Below are positions 1-13,100 of a DNA stretch of 64,000 nucleotides, one piece after another. Numbering within the stretch: position 1 is the stretch's first letter; each line of letters starts with the position of its first letter. The DNA comes from Arbacia lixula (lineage: Eukaryota > Echinodermata > Echinoidea > Arbacioida > Arbaciidae), in NCBI GenBank assembly GCA_963669155.1, contig OZ022581.1, forward strand, positions 4,726,300 through 4,790,299, in the 5' to 3' direction. The notes under the pieces were generated by a model. The model saw nothing but the letters and a program-made list of their open reading frames with translations. It was not told where the DNA came from and did not search any database. The position numbers and the translations under genes are program-made.

Positions 1-109
1 AAGCCCCCGTGTATTTTCGTTTTTTACTGAAAACAATGCAGTAATTTGTCAGTTTCAGGCTCATGCAGACTGATCTGTTATCTTCAAAGATAAGAACCTA
101 AATATCTTT

Positions 110-185
110 TTACAATTTGTGCGCCACATCACAAGTTATACACACAAATCTAGGGCAGCATTTTATCTGGCACCCAAAGGGTTAA
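110..185 (-). repeat. TTAA-element end, family C (partial)
   Basis: Reverse complement begins TTAACCCTTTGGGTGCCAGA and continues as AT-rich sequence. The same end occurs at 11310-11342 and 21953-22040 (TTAACCCTTTGTGTGCCAGA). One terminus only; the other end is not identified. Confidence 0.5.
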
Positions 186-642
186 TAACTTGATGTTACG
201 ATGACCTCAAGCTCATGCCCTTCCTTTGATACAAGGTACTCTTGACCTTGATTGCTTTAGATATTTCAAATAACAAGGCTGCCAAATGGTTTTGAACTTG
301 CAATAAAGTGGGACCAAAACAATGCATGGAAAATACTTTGCCCACTTCCTACATTTCCTGTTGTCATTTGTAACAAAACACCCCCTGGTATGGAAGTTCT
401 CTTGACTTTAGCTATTTCAGGTACTTTAGTCAAATTACAAGGCTGCAAAACATTTCTGTCCTAAGCAGGACTTCCTACTCTTCCTGTTTTTATTCAAAAC
501 CAAAGTTCCTTCTTCTCCGTGGAGTGCCTTCTAGAGGTAATGAATGATATTCCTAGAGATTACAGGACCCATAGTGATGGTGGAACCGTTTCCTTGTCAT
601 CACAACTCCTGGTGATTTCAATGTCTACTGTTTATCATTTAA

Positions 643-1003
643 AAGGATAAGTTGGTTTTAAATAAACATGAAAGCAGAAACATGAAAGAATATATGTGAA
701 GGTTTGATGAGAATCCGTCAAAGGAAAAGAAAGTTACGACCTTTTAAAGTTCTAAAGTTTTAAAGTTTTGTGATGTCACGTGCGTGGGGCTCTCCCATAT
801 GTTGTGTACATTTTAAAAAAACGTATTGCATCATATCACCTGTGCATTTGATACATCATTGGAAACATGTTTTGCAAATAAATCATAATGAAAAAGACAT
901 TCCTTAAATAAAATCAGGAAAAGATTTCTGTCAAACAAATAAGTTTCTTTCATGTTTATGCTTTTATTGAAACCAATTTAATTTCAGGGTGAACTGTCCC
1001 TTT
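643..1003. repeat. TTAA-flanked foldback element, family A (copy A1, degraded)
   Basis: Starts after TTAA at 639-642 with AAGTTGGTTTTAAATAAA and ends TTTCAGGGTGAACTGTCCCT. Both arms resemble each other in reverse complement. It carries TGATGTCACGTG at 771-782, the family's inner motif. The left tip is partly lost and the right TTAA is mutated. Compare copies at 16692, 20819, 53560 and 54679. Confidence 0.7.
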
Positions 1004-1223
1004 CAGAACATGCCTAGTACATGATTTTGATATACATACAAAGCACATACACACAGACACACATACATACATGGGTCTGTCTACATTAAAGGGATATTTT
1101 TGGCACAACTGAATCATTTGAAATTATGACCTCCTTGCATCACCCAAATATGACAGCTAGAGTGTTGAATTTCCTCCAAAATAACTTCAGCTAAAATCCT
1201 GCTCTGAATATTTCTAAACTAAG

Positions 1224-1322
1224 CCTGTACACATTTGCCATATCACAGTGGTAACAGGACAGACAAGTGTATTAAAAACTTGTCTGTCCCGTTATCAACG
1301 TGGTGTGGCAAATTTGTACAGG
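1224..1322. repeat. 99-bp hairpin repeat
   Basis: An imperfect inverted repeat with 45-nt arms around ATTAAAA. Arms begin CCTGTACACATTTGCCATAT and end ATGGCAAATTTGTACAGG-like on the other side; the innermost 12 nt (GACAGACAAGT/ACTTGTCTGTC) pair perfectly. Looks like a small foldback element inside an ALT intron. Confidence 0.7.
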
Positions 1323-1596
1323 GCAAATTTTCTGAAGAATACAAAACCTTGTAAAGGGCAAATCAATACATTTCTTTGATATATATTTATTATTGGCTAG
1401 CTTATTTAAGAGACGAAAAATAATTGGAATTGAAGAGATTTATGCAAATGTTACATTAAATTGAACAGAAATGTACCCATTACTGTAGACACAAACACAC
1501 ATGTACGAGAAGTGACATACATTGGCTAGTTGGCTGTCTTATACACACATACACTTTTGTATATAAAGACTGACTGAGGAGTAGGGTACCACATAC

Positions 1597-1676
1597 CTCA
1601 TCTGCAAGTATGAAGAGGTTTTCCTTGGCAGCAAACCTGACGATGTCTTCAATGTTTTGCCTTGTAAGTACTTGAC
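1597..1676 (-). CDS. GPT: ALT exon 7 (last exon inside window)
   Basis: 80 nt. Two bases complete the split Gly, then 26 codons [20 protein letters not shown] plus FILADE follow, ending phase 0 at donor GTATGT, acceptor CACATAG. LADE supplies the Asp that pairs with the PLP pyridine nitrogen in the fold type I aminotransferases. The next expected segment (VYQxN...) is not visible between 1 and 1596, so the next exon lies beyond the window. Confidence 0.94.
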
Positions 1677-2859
1677 CTATGTGAAACAGGGCGAGATTGA
1701 TGTGGAATCACATCATTCATTGTGATCAAAATTTACGGGTAAGATCCCTATAAACATTCCTCGGCCATGTCTGAAGAGTTACGATTGATCACACCTCGAT
1801 CGTAACTCTTTATAAGACAGGGTCTGATCCTCCTACTTCCTGGATATAAAGACCGCACAAAGGGAGACAAAGATGTGTCCTTAGCAGGCAGGTGGTCATT
1901 CTGTGCAGGTTGCTTGAATACAGGTTTCAATGAGAAAATATTTTCAAAGGGAAACATAAAATCTGGGCCCGTTGCATAAAACTCACCATTAATGGCAACT
2001 CTTTCATCGATGCTAAGTACCATGGTAACACTGCTCGACAGTCAATCAAATTCAAGATTTCTATAGAAGTTGCCACTAATAGCAATGGTGATGTCATTTT
2101 TTTCAGTCGTAGGCTCTTTTGACTTCTGAATCGTGGCAAAATCTTGTTGTCTGCAGGTGGCCTTCAACCCATTCGGGATGTAGTACCACAAATATGTGGT
2201 TTGGGGCTTCAATCTTCTCATGGCAACTCACTGAAAATGTTGAAATTCCTCTTTCGCTTTTCAAATTGGCATGATTTATGCTTTAACTTTGAGTGATTTT
2301 GACATTTTATTAATTTATAATGGAATTTACATAATGTTTCTTCATCAAAATTTCATTTGAAAAAATAGTGTTTCCAATTTAAAAGCCATTATAGTAATCA
2401 GTTTTGCTCTAAAAAGGCCTTCATTCGGATTGAGTAAATGTGAGTGGTATGTCACTACACAATGGTACCTGTGGGGTTGCCTGGGTTGATGACGACGATG
2501 GCTCGAGGCGTGCAATGTTTCCTGGCCTCATCGATGGACCTCTGGAGCTCAGCGATGTCCAGGCTCCAACCATTGCCTTCATCCAAGTAGTAGTTGATCT
2601 GTGGAGGGATGGTGAGGAAGGGTCAGAGAGAGAGAGAGAGAGAGAGAGGGGAAGTGAGAGAGAGGGGGGAAGAGACAGGGAGACAAAGAGAGTGAGAGGA
2701 AAGGAGGGGGGTATGTGACAGAGACACAATGAAGAAAGAGAGAGAGAGAGTGTGTGTAGACAAGACATGGAGACCGAGGGAGAGGGGGAGGGGGCAGAGA
2801 GAGAGATAGAGGGGACGAGACAATGAGAACAGAGATGATAAAACAGGGAGACAGAGACA

Positions 2860-2891
<32 letters not shown>

Positions 2892-2955
2892 GGGGGGGGG
2901 AGAGACAGGGAGACAAAGAGAGTGAGAGAAAAGGAGGGGGGTATGTGACAGAGAC

Positions 2956-3007
<52 letters not shown>

Positions 3008-3110
3008 TGTAGACAAGACATGGAGACCGAGGGAGAGGGGGGAGGGGGCAGAGAGAGAGATAGAGGGGACGAGACAATGACAACAGAGATGATAAAACAG
3101 GGAGACAGAG

Positions 3111-3164
<54 letters not shown>

Positions 3165-6100
3165 AAGAGACAGGGAGACAAAGAGAGTGAGAGAAAAGGA
3201 GGGTGGTATGTGACAGAGACACAAAGAAAGAGAGAGAGAGAGAGAGTGTAGACAAGACATGGAGACCGAGGGAGAGGGGGAGGGGGCAGAGAGAGAGATA
3301 AAGGGAATGAGAGAACAGAGATGATAAAACAGGGAGACAGAGACAAGAGAGAGAGAGAGAGAGAGAGAGATAGGGGGGGGGGAGAGAACAGAGGTTGGAA
3401 ATGATAGGGGGATATGGTTTGGAAAGGGATACAATAGGAACATAAAAGGGGTGGGGGAGGAGCGGACAGAAGAAGGGAACAGAAAGAGAGAGAGAGAGAG
3501 CGAGAGAAGGGGGTGGGGAGGGGAGTTATTGGATCACACAGAGAGCACATAGCATGGGATGGAAGGACAGATGAAGTTTGAAGAAGGGGAAAAAGTGAAG
3601 AGGGAAGGAATAAGTAAATAATGGAATACATGTGTCACATGCACTATGCCACAAGAAAAATGTTGAAGGATACTAAAATCATCAAACATCACAAAAAATA
3701 TAGTTTCAATTGTATGAAATCGATGATTACGTATTATATCGATAAACATTCTCTTTATTCTTCCTTCAGAGGTAGAAAAGCTGTCAGCAGAGTACAAAGT
3801 TACCTTCACAAAAATCCACTACAACACAACACACTGTCAAGAATAGTAAAACTGCCCCCACGCACTAAAATACTTGGAAGCCAATGAGGGATATCATTCT
3901 ATTATTTGGTTTTACTCTATCAAATTCCTTTGTGGTGAGGTATAATTTGAGGCAAATTACAAAGGCACCTTCACAGAAATCCATGACCATTCCCTTACAG
4001 TAAAATAGAATTCGTATATCAATGAGATCTATTATTTGTGACTGCTGCTCTGTGCAATCAGTCATGCAGAAATACCATTCAACCTGTTATATGGGACTGG
4101 GCACAGTGGAGAAATGGAAATATATGAAAGGACATATAAAGGTGTCACACATTGCTTCATTTGACCTGTCACCCATAACATAAAGAAAGAGATAGCAACT
4201 TTTCCTGTATGTTTCACACACAGCTATTTATTGCAAGTCCAAGCTAATTTAGGTTATTTTGCTATGAATTGCAACACAAATGTAGCCAGAAGATCACAAA
4301 GCATGGTTACGTAAGAGTAAACTATGTCTAAAAACCAGTAAAGGCAAGAAGGATGCACACTTCACTGATCAAGCATTCAAAAAAATAAAAGATTTCCTTT
4401 ATGAGATTTTGTACGAGACATTCTATTCATGATCTTCTATTCATGGCTGAAACTAGGTAACAGGGAACGCACATTTCACTGCAGGGTTATTTGTACATTT
4501 TTTACATAATCATTGATAAACTCAGAACTGAAAAACAAATGAATCATCAAAAAATTCAATTTCATGGCTGAATAACTATAATGTTCAGCATATCAATATC
4601 ATGAAAGACCATTTAAAAAAATGTATATTTCCCTCTTGTTTATTACCTCTGTGTTTCAATAATACACATCAATGACATGTGGCATTACCTTCATCACTCA
4701 GTATGCATTTTCAGTGTTTCAACATAAACAAAAAATAATGGTGACTTTCAAAACAGTTTGCCTCCTTTCCCTGCAATAATAAAGGAGGTTGTAATCAAAT
4801 ATGCCCATAAACAATTACAATTACATTATGACTTTGTTCCTTTCTTTTATATGTAGTCTTGTTTCTTTGATGGTTGTAAAAATGGGGAGATTTACAACAA
4901 AAATATTGGGAGATTTGAGTATGTAGGCTATTATAAAATCCACCAGTTTGACTACTTTTGATCCTGCAATGTGTCAACAATGTATTACTCTTACTCTTAC
5001 TTTAATGCATGTTCGGAAAGCAACTTATTTTCCACAACCCTTTCAAGAATATGGGCCAAGGAAAAAAAGTCCTTGAAGTGCCTGGGTGAATTGAATTGCT
5101 TGAGGTCCTACCTGTGTAGCGTCAATCTCTGCCAGTGAGGCTGAGTAGAGAGGGTACTGCGGAATGGGGATCATCACACCTGTCTTGGTCTTCCCTGAAC
5201 CAGACACCAGCATCTTCAAGACAACCTGCCAGACAGAGAGGGAGGGAGGAGGGAGAGGGAGGGGAAGGGGTAGGGGGAGGGGGAGGGAGAGGGAGGGGGC
5301 GGGAGGAGGAGGGGGAAATAGAGGGAGGAGGGAGGGAGAGGGAGGAGGGAGGGAGAGGGAGGGGAGGGAGGGGGAGGGAGAGGGAGAGGGAGAGGGAGGG
5401 AGGGAGGAGGGGGAGGGAGAGGGAGGGGGAGGGACAGGGAAGGGAGGGAGAGGGAAGGGAGGGAGAGGGAGGGGAGGGAGAGGAAAGGGGAAGGAGAGGG
5501 AGGAGGGAAAGGGAGAGGGAGAAGGAATGTGGAGGGGAAGGGGAGAGCATTAAGAACGCTTAAAGATGACTTAATAAGTTTTAGAATCAAACAATAAGAA
5601 ACTCAATAAGAACAAGCATGCATGAATGGTATTGGACAATAAAATGAAAAGAAATGACAACCAAGATTCATTTACTTTTAGAGCTAATGATATTATTCTT
5701 AGAGTCATATTCTATTGAGTATCAGTGTTTTACACAGCTGCGTGCTTAGCTGTTGTTCATAATGTACATGCATATCAAGGAGGTTTGTTTTTTTCATCTC
5801 TTGGGTAGTTCTGCAAAACAAATTGGTTCATTACACAACTCAAAAGGATACACAACTGACTAGGAATAATCAGAGTTTAACTTTCATTCAAATGCTATCA
5901 GCATTGTTTTAGCCTTTGATGAGCTAGGTCTTTTCACCAATTATTCCAGCCCCATCCTTTCAATGTGGCAAATGTCGACAGACTATTTTTCACGTCTGAG
6001 CTGCATTGTGTGTTCTTTGCATTTTTAATAAAGCTGTAGCATTTCAGAATGCACTAATTAATTATCCATAAAAAATATGTGCATTTGATGTATTGTTATT

Positions 6101-7113
6101 AACATTTCTTTTCATGGATCGAGCATTTTTTTCAGTTTGACTAAATGTGATCATTTATTATTACTATTAGAAAGAAAGAAAAAAGTAGATAGATAATGGT
6201 TTATTAGGATAATAAACAACAGTACAATATAGAAACATCTTACGGCTCACAGGCCGAATTCAGCGTGACTTTACAATTCTGAAAATTATTTTACACAATG
6301 TTGTTACACACAAGTACTTCTACATCAATTCCAATCAATACCCTGAAAGTGATCATTCAATAAAATAGTGTAATAAATTGTTTGCGCTTTGCTTGCCCTT
6401 GCAGTAATCAATCTTCCCTCTCATCATTATTGAAACCATGCATGCATAAGGAGGGTGGGCTGATGGCCCTTGATCTTTTCGCTGCTCCCCAGTGACTGTT
6501 CCCCCGAGGCTTACTCTGATTGCTTCACTGGCACCAGCCGACAGCATGATGTTCTTGGGATTGCTCTCCAGTCCTCCGTCTCTCATCTTGATGTACTCTG
6601 CTACGTCATTGCGGATGACCTCAAGACCGATGCTTTCACTGTACGAACCTGTACCAGGATTGAGGGAAAAGAGGAGGGAGGGATGAATAAGAAGTGTACT
6701 CAATGGACGGCAGTGAAAATATGACATGGGAGATCAGGGTGATTTAGTGCTTCCAATGCCCAAAAGAGTCCCTGTGAAAAAAAATGGGGGGAGAGAGAGA
6801 GAGAGAAGGAGAGACACACATAGCGGGACAAGAGAGAGGGAGAGGGAAAGATAAAGAAAGAGGGATAAAGAGAGAGGAAGAGGAGGGTGGGAGAAAAAAG
6901 GGAAGGGGGATGAAAGATAAACAGAGAGAGACAGAGAGAAGAGAGAGAGAGAGAAAGAAAGAAAGAAAGAGTGACACGCACAGCGGGAGGAGAAAGTGGG
7001 AAAGAGAAAGAGATAGAAAGAGGGAGAAAGAGAGAGGAAGAGGAAGGTGGGAGAAAAGGGCGAAGGGGAATGAAAGATAAACAGAGAGAGACGGAGAGAG
7101 AGAGAGGGGGGGG

Positions 7114-7154
<41 letters not shown>

Positions 7155-10100
7155 GGAAAGGAGAGGAAGCAGGGAAACAGAAAGAGACACAGATATATAT
7201 AAGACTGAGTACTTGAGGATACCAATGTGAACATGTACCATAGGGAGGAGGGGGAAGTGTTAAGTTAAAAGGACTGTTAGGTTTGGATTTCATATCCTAA
7301 TTTTATATAATTAAGCTGATTTTGTAATTGTATTCTATAAACACCTGCTTATTATTACATATATCCATCAATGTACACTAACGGTAAACAGCTTAAAAGG
7401 ACTTGAAAGTTTGGATTTCATATCCTGCCGTAATCTGATATTCTCATTGTATAAACACACGCATGTCACATATCTGTCAATACATCCATAAAGTACTAAA
7501 GCAACATTTGGCGCCAAATAACATACATATACATAAATGCATACCAATCAGGAATAACAACATACAATGGGCATTATGGAACTACCTCATTATCCAAATC
7601 AGTGAAACCATAGCAAGGAGCTCAGGGCGATTTTGCAACCACAACAAAAAGGTGATCTTCTGAAAAATGATTTTGCTTCATAAACCCTGTTCATATGTAT
7701 ACGCAACAAAATTTGTGCAACATTTGAAGCAATTTTGACGATGCTTAACCGATAGCTGCCGGAGTCACTAAAATAGTGTGGAATTTGCTTCCTCTTTTAT
7801 AGGTCTCATATTTGCAAATCCCGATTCCAGACTAAGTAATACTACCCTAATATTGCGGTAAGCGAATCTTATACACTGTGTCTGCAAAAAAGCCGCAAAT
7901 GTTGTGACTTGTGCAATGAAGTATGACAGCACTTTGGCATGTGATGGGCTAAATGCAATGCTTGTATGGCTTCGTGGAACATTCAACATGTCAACATCAC
8001 ATGCTTGTTCTAGCTACAAGTGTGGGGAGAGTCGACCTTGTCCAACAAACTGTAAAAATCAGAAAAACAACAGCTTTTTTATGGTCATGAACAGTCATTT
8101 TACAAGCTCGCTATTTACTTTCACACGACGTGCATCTGTAATATAGTAGTATTATCATGATTATAGTACATGAACAGGGTTATAGGATATAACAGAAGGT
8201 GTTCTTCAGGGAATTCAAATCATTACATCAAGCCTTAAAAAGTTGTCCCCACATATAATTTCATAAGTTTTCCCCTGATCCACATGAATTTACAATACAC
8301 GTAGATACTGCATTGTGAGTGTTCTACTATACAATCCCACTGTAAACAAAGAGCATAGTATACATGTACAGGAGAGAAAAGTGCTCTATCAAAAACTACT
8401 GTCAAACAGTCTACCTGACAACATCTGTGTGTACACAAACCACGTAAGCAGATTCAAGTGAGAGACTCACACCTGCTACAAACATATAATTTAATTGCAT
8501 ACTTTTAGGCGGTATCATTACACCAGCAAATCTGGCTACCAATTGGTATGGAAATTAAATTGTATTGTGTATTAATTCACTGTATTGTAATCTTCAAATT
8601 TGATTATTTGATAAACACTAACCTAATTAGTGATTGTTTTGTTTTTTGTCTGACTAATCATAAGAGGTTTTTATCCCTTAACTTTATAATAATTAAAGTT
8701 AAGCTTGATTCAATTTGAGGTGTTGAGATATTATTGATCAAAAGAGGAAAATGTGTTCTTTGACAGTGTGTAGTACTTATGTGATTTTGGGGTGGACTGT
8801 ACTAGTCATAACATAAGATAACTATATTTGCATGGTTCACCATGTCCATCTAGGGAGACAGGTCTTTCTCACTTGACTTGACTTATTTCACTATTCCTGT
8901 TCTTTTCATAGAGAAAATACATTACCCATTTCACACAATTGACAACATCAAAATATTGTCTAATTGAAGTATTGTTTCTTCGACAGGGGCCCTTTTGTAA
9001 TTTTCAGGGTCTCTTTTTCATTGCATTTGCAGGGGCTTTATTGCCCTCAACCCCAGTATGATATTTCCACTGACCACACAATATCAAATGAAGACATACA
9101 ATAGTAAAAGCACAAGAACAATTTCCTTTGCACAATCATTTTACAATCATTATACTGCAATATACATAATGTACATTATGTATATTCCTCTCAGGCAAAT
9201 TTCTATCAAAAGATAAGAAATATGCTGGTATATGTCCAGTACATAACAAATAACCCGTCTATGGTGAATTTGAAGTATGGACATACAGTTGAGTACATAT
9301 GTGGATCTTATGAGGGCGACATAGTACATAAACTATATTGTGAGAGCCACCGTCAACTCCATCATCAGATCAACAGACTTCACTCTCCATATCAAGTTTC
9401 ATTTCCATGAAATTTACAGATATCAATCATCAAAACAGATATTTGTACTTTAAAACCTTTTCCAGAAAACACTGTCATGAAGCTCTAAACTAAGCACTAA
9501 CACACAAGGGGATGGATAGGAGATTTACAACATACATGTACTGTACAGTTGGGCCTGAGATCAACGTCACAGCTGATTGCAATATATTGCAGTCAGAGTG
9601 CAGTTAATGTATGGAGCTGATTGCATTTTATTGCAATCACTGTGTATTTGATCTCAGGCTCCACTGTACTTGTAATATCTGATATGGAACACCAGCCACA
9701 CTTTCCACTCAGTCCTCCCCTCTCACCTTTGTACCAGTGGAAATTTAAGGGGTGGCTCTGGCTGATTTAGCCCCCCCCCCCCCACCCCCCCCCCCCCCAG
9801 TGCCCAAAATGTCCCCCTGCGAATACAAAAAAAATCTCCTTTACAAAATGACATTTCCTTAAAGCAGGGTCCAATGAACATAATGTATTACATGGTTCAG
9901 GTGTCTATTTCATGTTTGAAGAGTAGCCCCTGCAAATTTATGTGTATGTACCTTGGTTTGTATGCACACTCACACTGTGCAAGCAATATAAGGTTAACAA
10001 ACTTTTCCATGCCCTGCCAGATTATTTTGCCAGTGTCACCTTCCACCCCAGCTTCTGGCCGGCTTGTTGTTGTAGAATGAAAAGAGCGATCAGTCTTCAC

Positions 10101-13100
10101 CTAAGCTAGTGGGTTTCCACTTTCCATTTTTCACTCGTCTACACAGAAGATGAAAAATCTCACTACACTGTAGCTAGCAAGCATGACATGCTTTGTGCAA
10201 TCACTGAAATCTTCATAGCCAGGCAGTGCCACGATCATTATGCGAGCAATGCGCAAGCCTTGGCTCAAAGATCGTTGCTTACAGAACCCCAATTATAATT
10301 GATAGTGGATTTTAATTGCAGTTCAATTCTCAATCATTGTGTGATTTTTACATTTACAGGCATGTTAACATTGCCCTGATAGTGAGATTTTGACCAAGGT
10401 CAAAAATTCAATGTATTAAATTGTTTATTTTATGAAGTTTATATGTGTTTTGCCCGTGGTGACATCTCTAACCTCAGCTCTAAGCCTGCAACTGCATTCT
10501 GGGCTTCGATCCAGCATAAATTATATGAGCATCAATGAAAAGACTACATTGGGGCACTGGGAGAGTTAACCCTCCTCTCACTCTCTTCCACCAATATTTG
10601 TTTCACATTCTTCTCTCTCGTTCGACTCTCTCTCTCTCTCTCTCTCTCTCCTCTTCTGTAGCTTCACGCCATCAACTCTTCCTCATGAAGTCCTCCAACC
10701 TCAATCACTTTACTGTACACTACAACTTGGCTCTGAATGTGAAGTGAGTCCTCAACAAACAAGTACTTTAAGAGCAACATTTCTTGTGACAGGAGGCTTG
10801 TACTTGTAAACTTCTTCAGTACTGGTAAGGACAAGTTACACTAACAAACTTTCCAAGCATCAACAAAGCATGTAGAGCTCTGTGGAGCAAAAATATTTTA
10901 AAGGGTAGTTCACCCTCTAATTAAGTTGGTTTCAAATAAAAGCAGACACATGAAGGAAACATATCAGTGAAGGTTTGATGAAAATCTGTCATAGGATAAG
11001 AAAGTAATGATCTTTTAAAGTTTTGATTTTTGTGACGTCATGAGCGAGCTGCTCTCCCATATATGTAAATATTTTTTTTTGAAAATTTCAATTTGTTTTC
11101 AAAAAGCTATGCATTTACCTGTGCATTTGACACATCATTAGAAACACAAGTACAACAAAAAATTGTTGTCAAAAACAGAAAAAAAAAAAACAATTTATGG
11201 AATCATACAGCACATAACGTATGTACAGGTTGGGACAGCACCTCGCACATGACACAAAATTAAAACTTTGCATACTATTTTTCACAAGTAATACTGTACA
11301 TATCCCATAGAACAGCAGTTTATCTGGCAGACAAAGGGTTAAAAATGGCCCCATAGTTGTTTTTTGTATTGATCATGTGAACACCAGGCCACTATACATG
11401 TACTGCACATACAGGTCACAAGGTTGGGTAGTTCTAAACAACGATCTATCCTATCCTTGTAATTTAGATGCCATAGGAAACGATGGGAGTAAAGAAAGGT
11501 GAAGTTCAAACTTCAAAGTTACCTGACTATCCCTGTTTATGTCCTTACCAAGTGCACTTTGTACTTTGATTAATTCAATTTGTTTTCACGCCCATATGGT
11601 AATGGCATTAGAATAGAGGTATAGTAGATATGTTTTCATATCTACTCTACCACAAGACGTATATTGGTGTGTATAACATGTACATATTCACTGTACATAC
11701 ATGCATGTGACTCTTTGTGCAAATGCAAATATGCAAGTTAATCAGTTATTCATACTGTTTGTGAGTAAGGGAGGGGAAATTACATGGCTAATCAACCACA
11801 ACTTTATTTGCCAGCTACGGCGGGACATTTTTTTTAACCATGTGTCATGTACAATACAAAGAGATAAATATTAGAAATGACTTTCCAGGGTTTCTTTTCA
11901 ATCCTGGGCCCTGTTGCATAAAAGTTACCATTGATGGTAACTTTACTATCAATGGCAACTTCTATGGAAACCTTGAATTTATTTGGCTGTTGAGTGCTGT
12001 TACCGTGGTAGTTATTATTGATGACAGAGTAGAGTTACAATTCTCCCTATCGCATATAGCCGATATCAAGCGATATCACCTCACGATACCGATATCTGAT
12101 CGATTGCTCTTGGGACGTATACTTCCGGTAAGAGCTGGTTTCGGCAGAAAGTGACCAAGAAATCACTTTTTTTTATGAATTAAGCAGTGAAAATTTTGTG
12201 TAGGGTTGTGGTTAGGGTCAGGGTTAGGTTTAGAATTAGGTTTAGGGTTAGTGTTAAGGTCAGGGCTAGGTTTAGGGTTAATATTCATAAAATTAGTTGG
12301 ATAACCTGGTCCCCTACTGTATGGGATTGCCGAATGTTCGTAGACCGGAAGTTCATATCCCAAGAATTTAAGGTAAAAAAATTAGAGCGCCACAGACGTT
12401 CAGATTCGGAGAGCTATATGCGATAGGGAGAATTAAAGGTAAGTTTTATGCAACAGGACCCTGATATCATGGCACAGACACAGAGATTAAGAAATATGAG
12501 GAATTTCTCACAGGGGCTATTTAAACATGGGGGTGGGGGGTTCATTTCCTGGGTCCCACATATTTCTTGAAATTCTCTCAGTATACAAACAAATTAGTTA
12601 TGTTCATCACAACACAATTCATTGCATATGGGACTGATTGTGATGGCATTAGATGCATAGGTTTCTTTTCAAGCTTGTTTGTCATGATACAGACAATTTG
12701 ATTTATGTTTTGGATTATGGTATACTTCAGGAGGAATTTTTCTGAGGGGCCCTTATCAGTATTGCGGGGGCGAAATCGCCCTGATCCCGTCTCTTTGTTA
12801 AACCCTTTCAGTACCCAAAAGAGCCGAGCATACTTTTACACAACACAGTTCCATGCCTATGGGACTGAGAGGGTTAAATTGTGTATCGTGTGTATGTCCA
12901 GGGTTTCTGGCTGAACCCAGTGGCTTCTTACGAATGCTTTCTATGCACAGCCCAGAGCGTACGTGCAGACTGGCACAAGAACGAACATGTACACATATAC
13001 TGAATTATGTACGACTGGGCTCTCTGGATATGTCTGTTGATTCCGACTAACTCCAAGCATAGAAACCAAACACCATCTCCCCGTATCTATGCCTGGACCG

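Larger units (their letters stand above)
1..1596. other. ALT intron 7 portion (no exon seen)
   Basis: No coding similarity seen on either strand. It holds a family C end next to TTAA at 182-185, an A-family TTAA element at about 643-1003, and a 99-bp hairpin at 1224-1322. These are given separately. Confidence 0.6.

Noticed and set aside
2421-3631. Long Ser/Leu-rich and Arg/Glu-rich open frames
   Set aside because: They are translations of the GA/CT array in all frames and have no non-repetitive domain. The only real coding sequence there is ALT exon 6 (2469-2598).
6700-7293. 197-codon open frame on minus strand
   Set aside because: Repeat translation across the GA array upstream of ALT exon 4.
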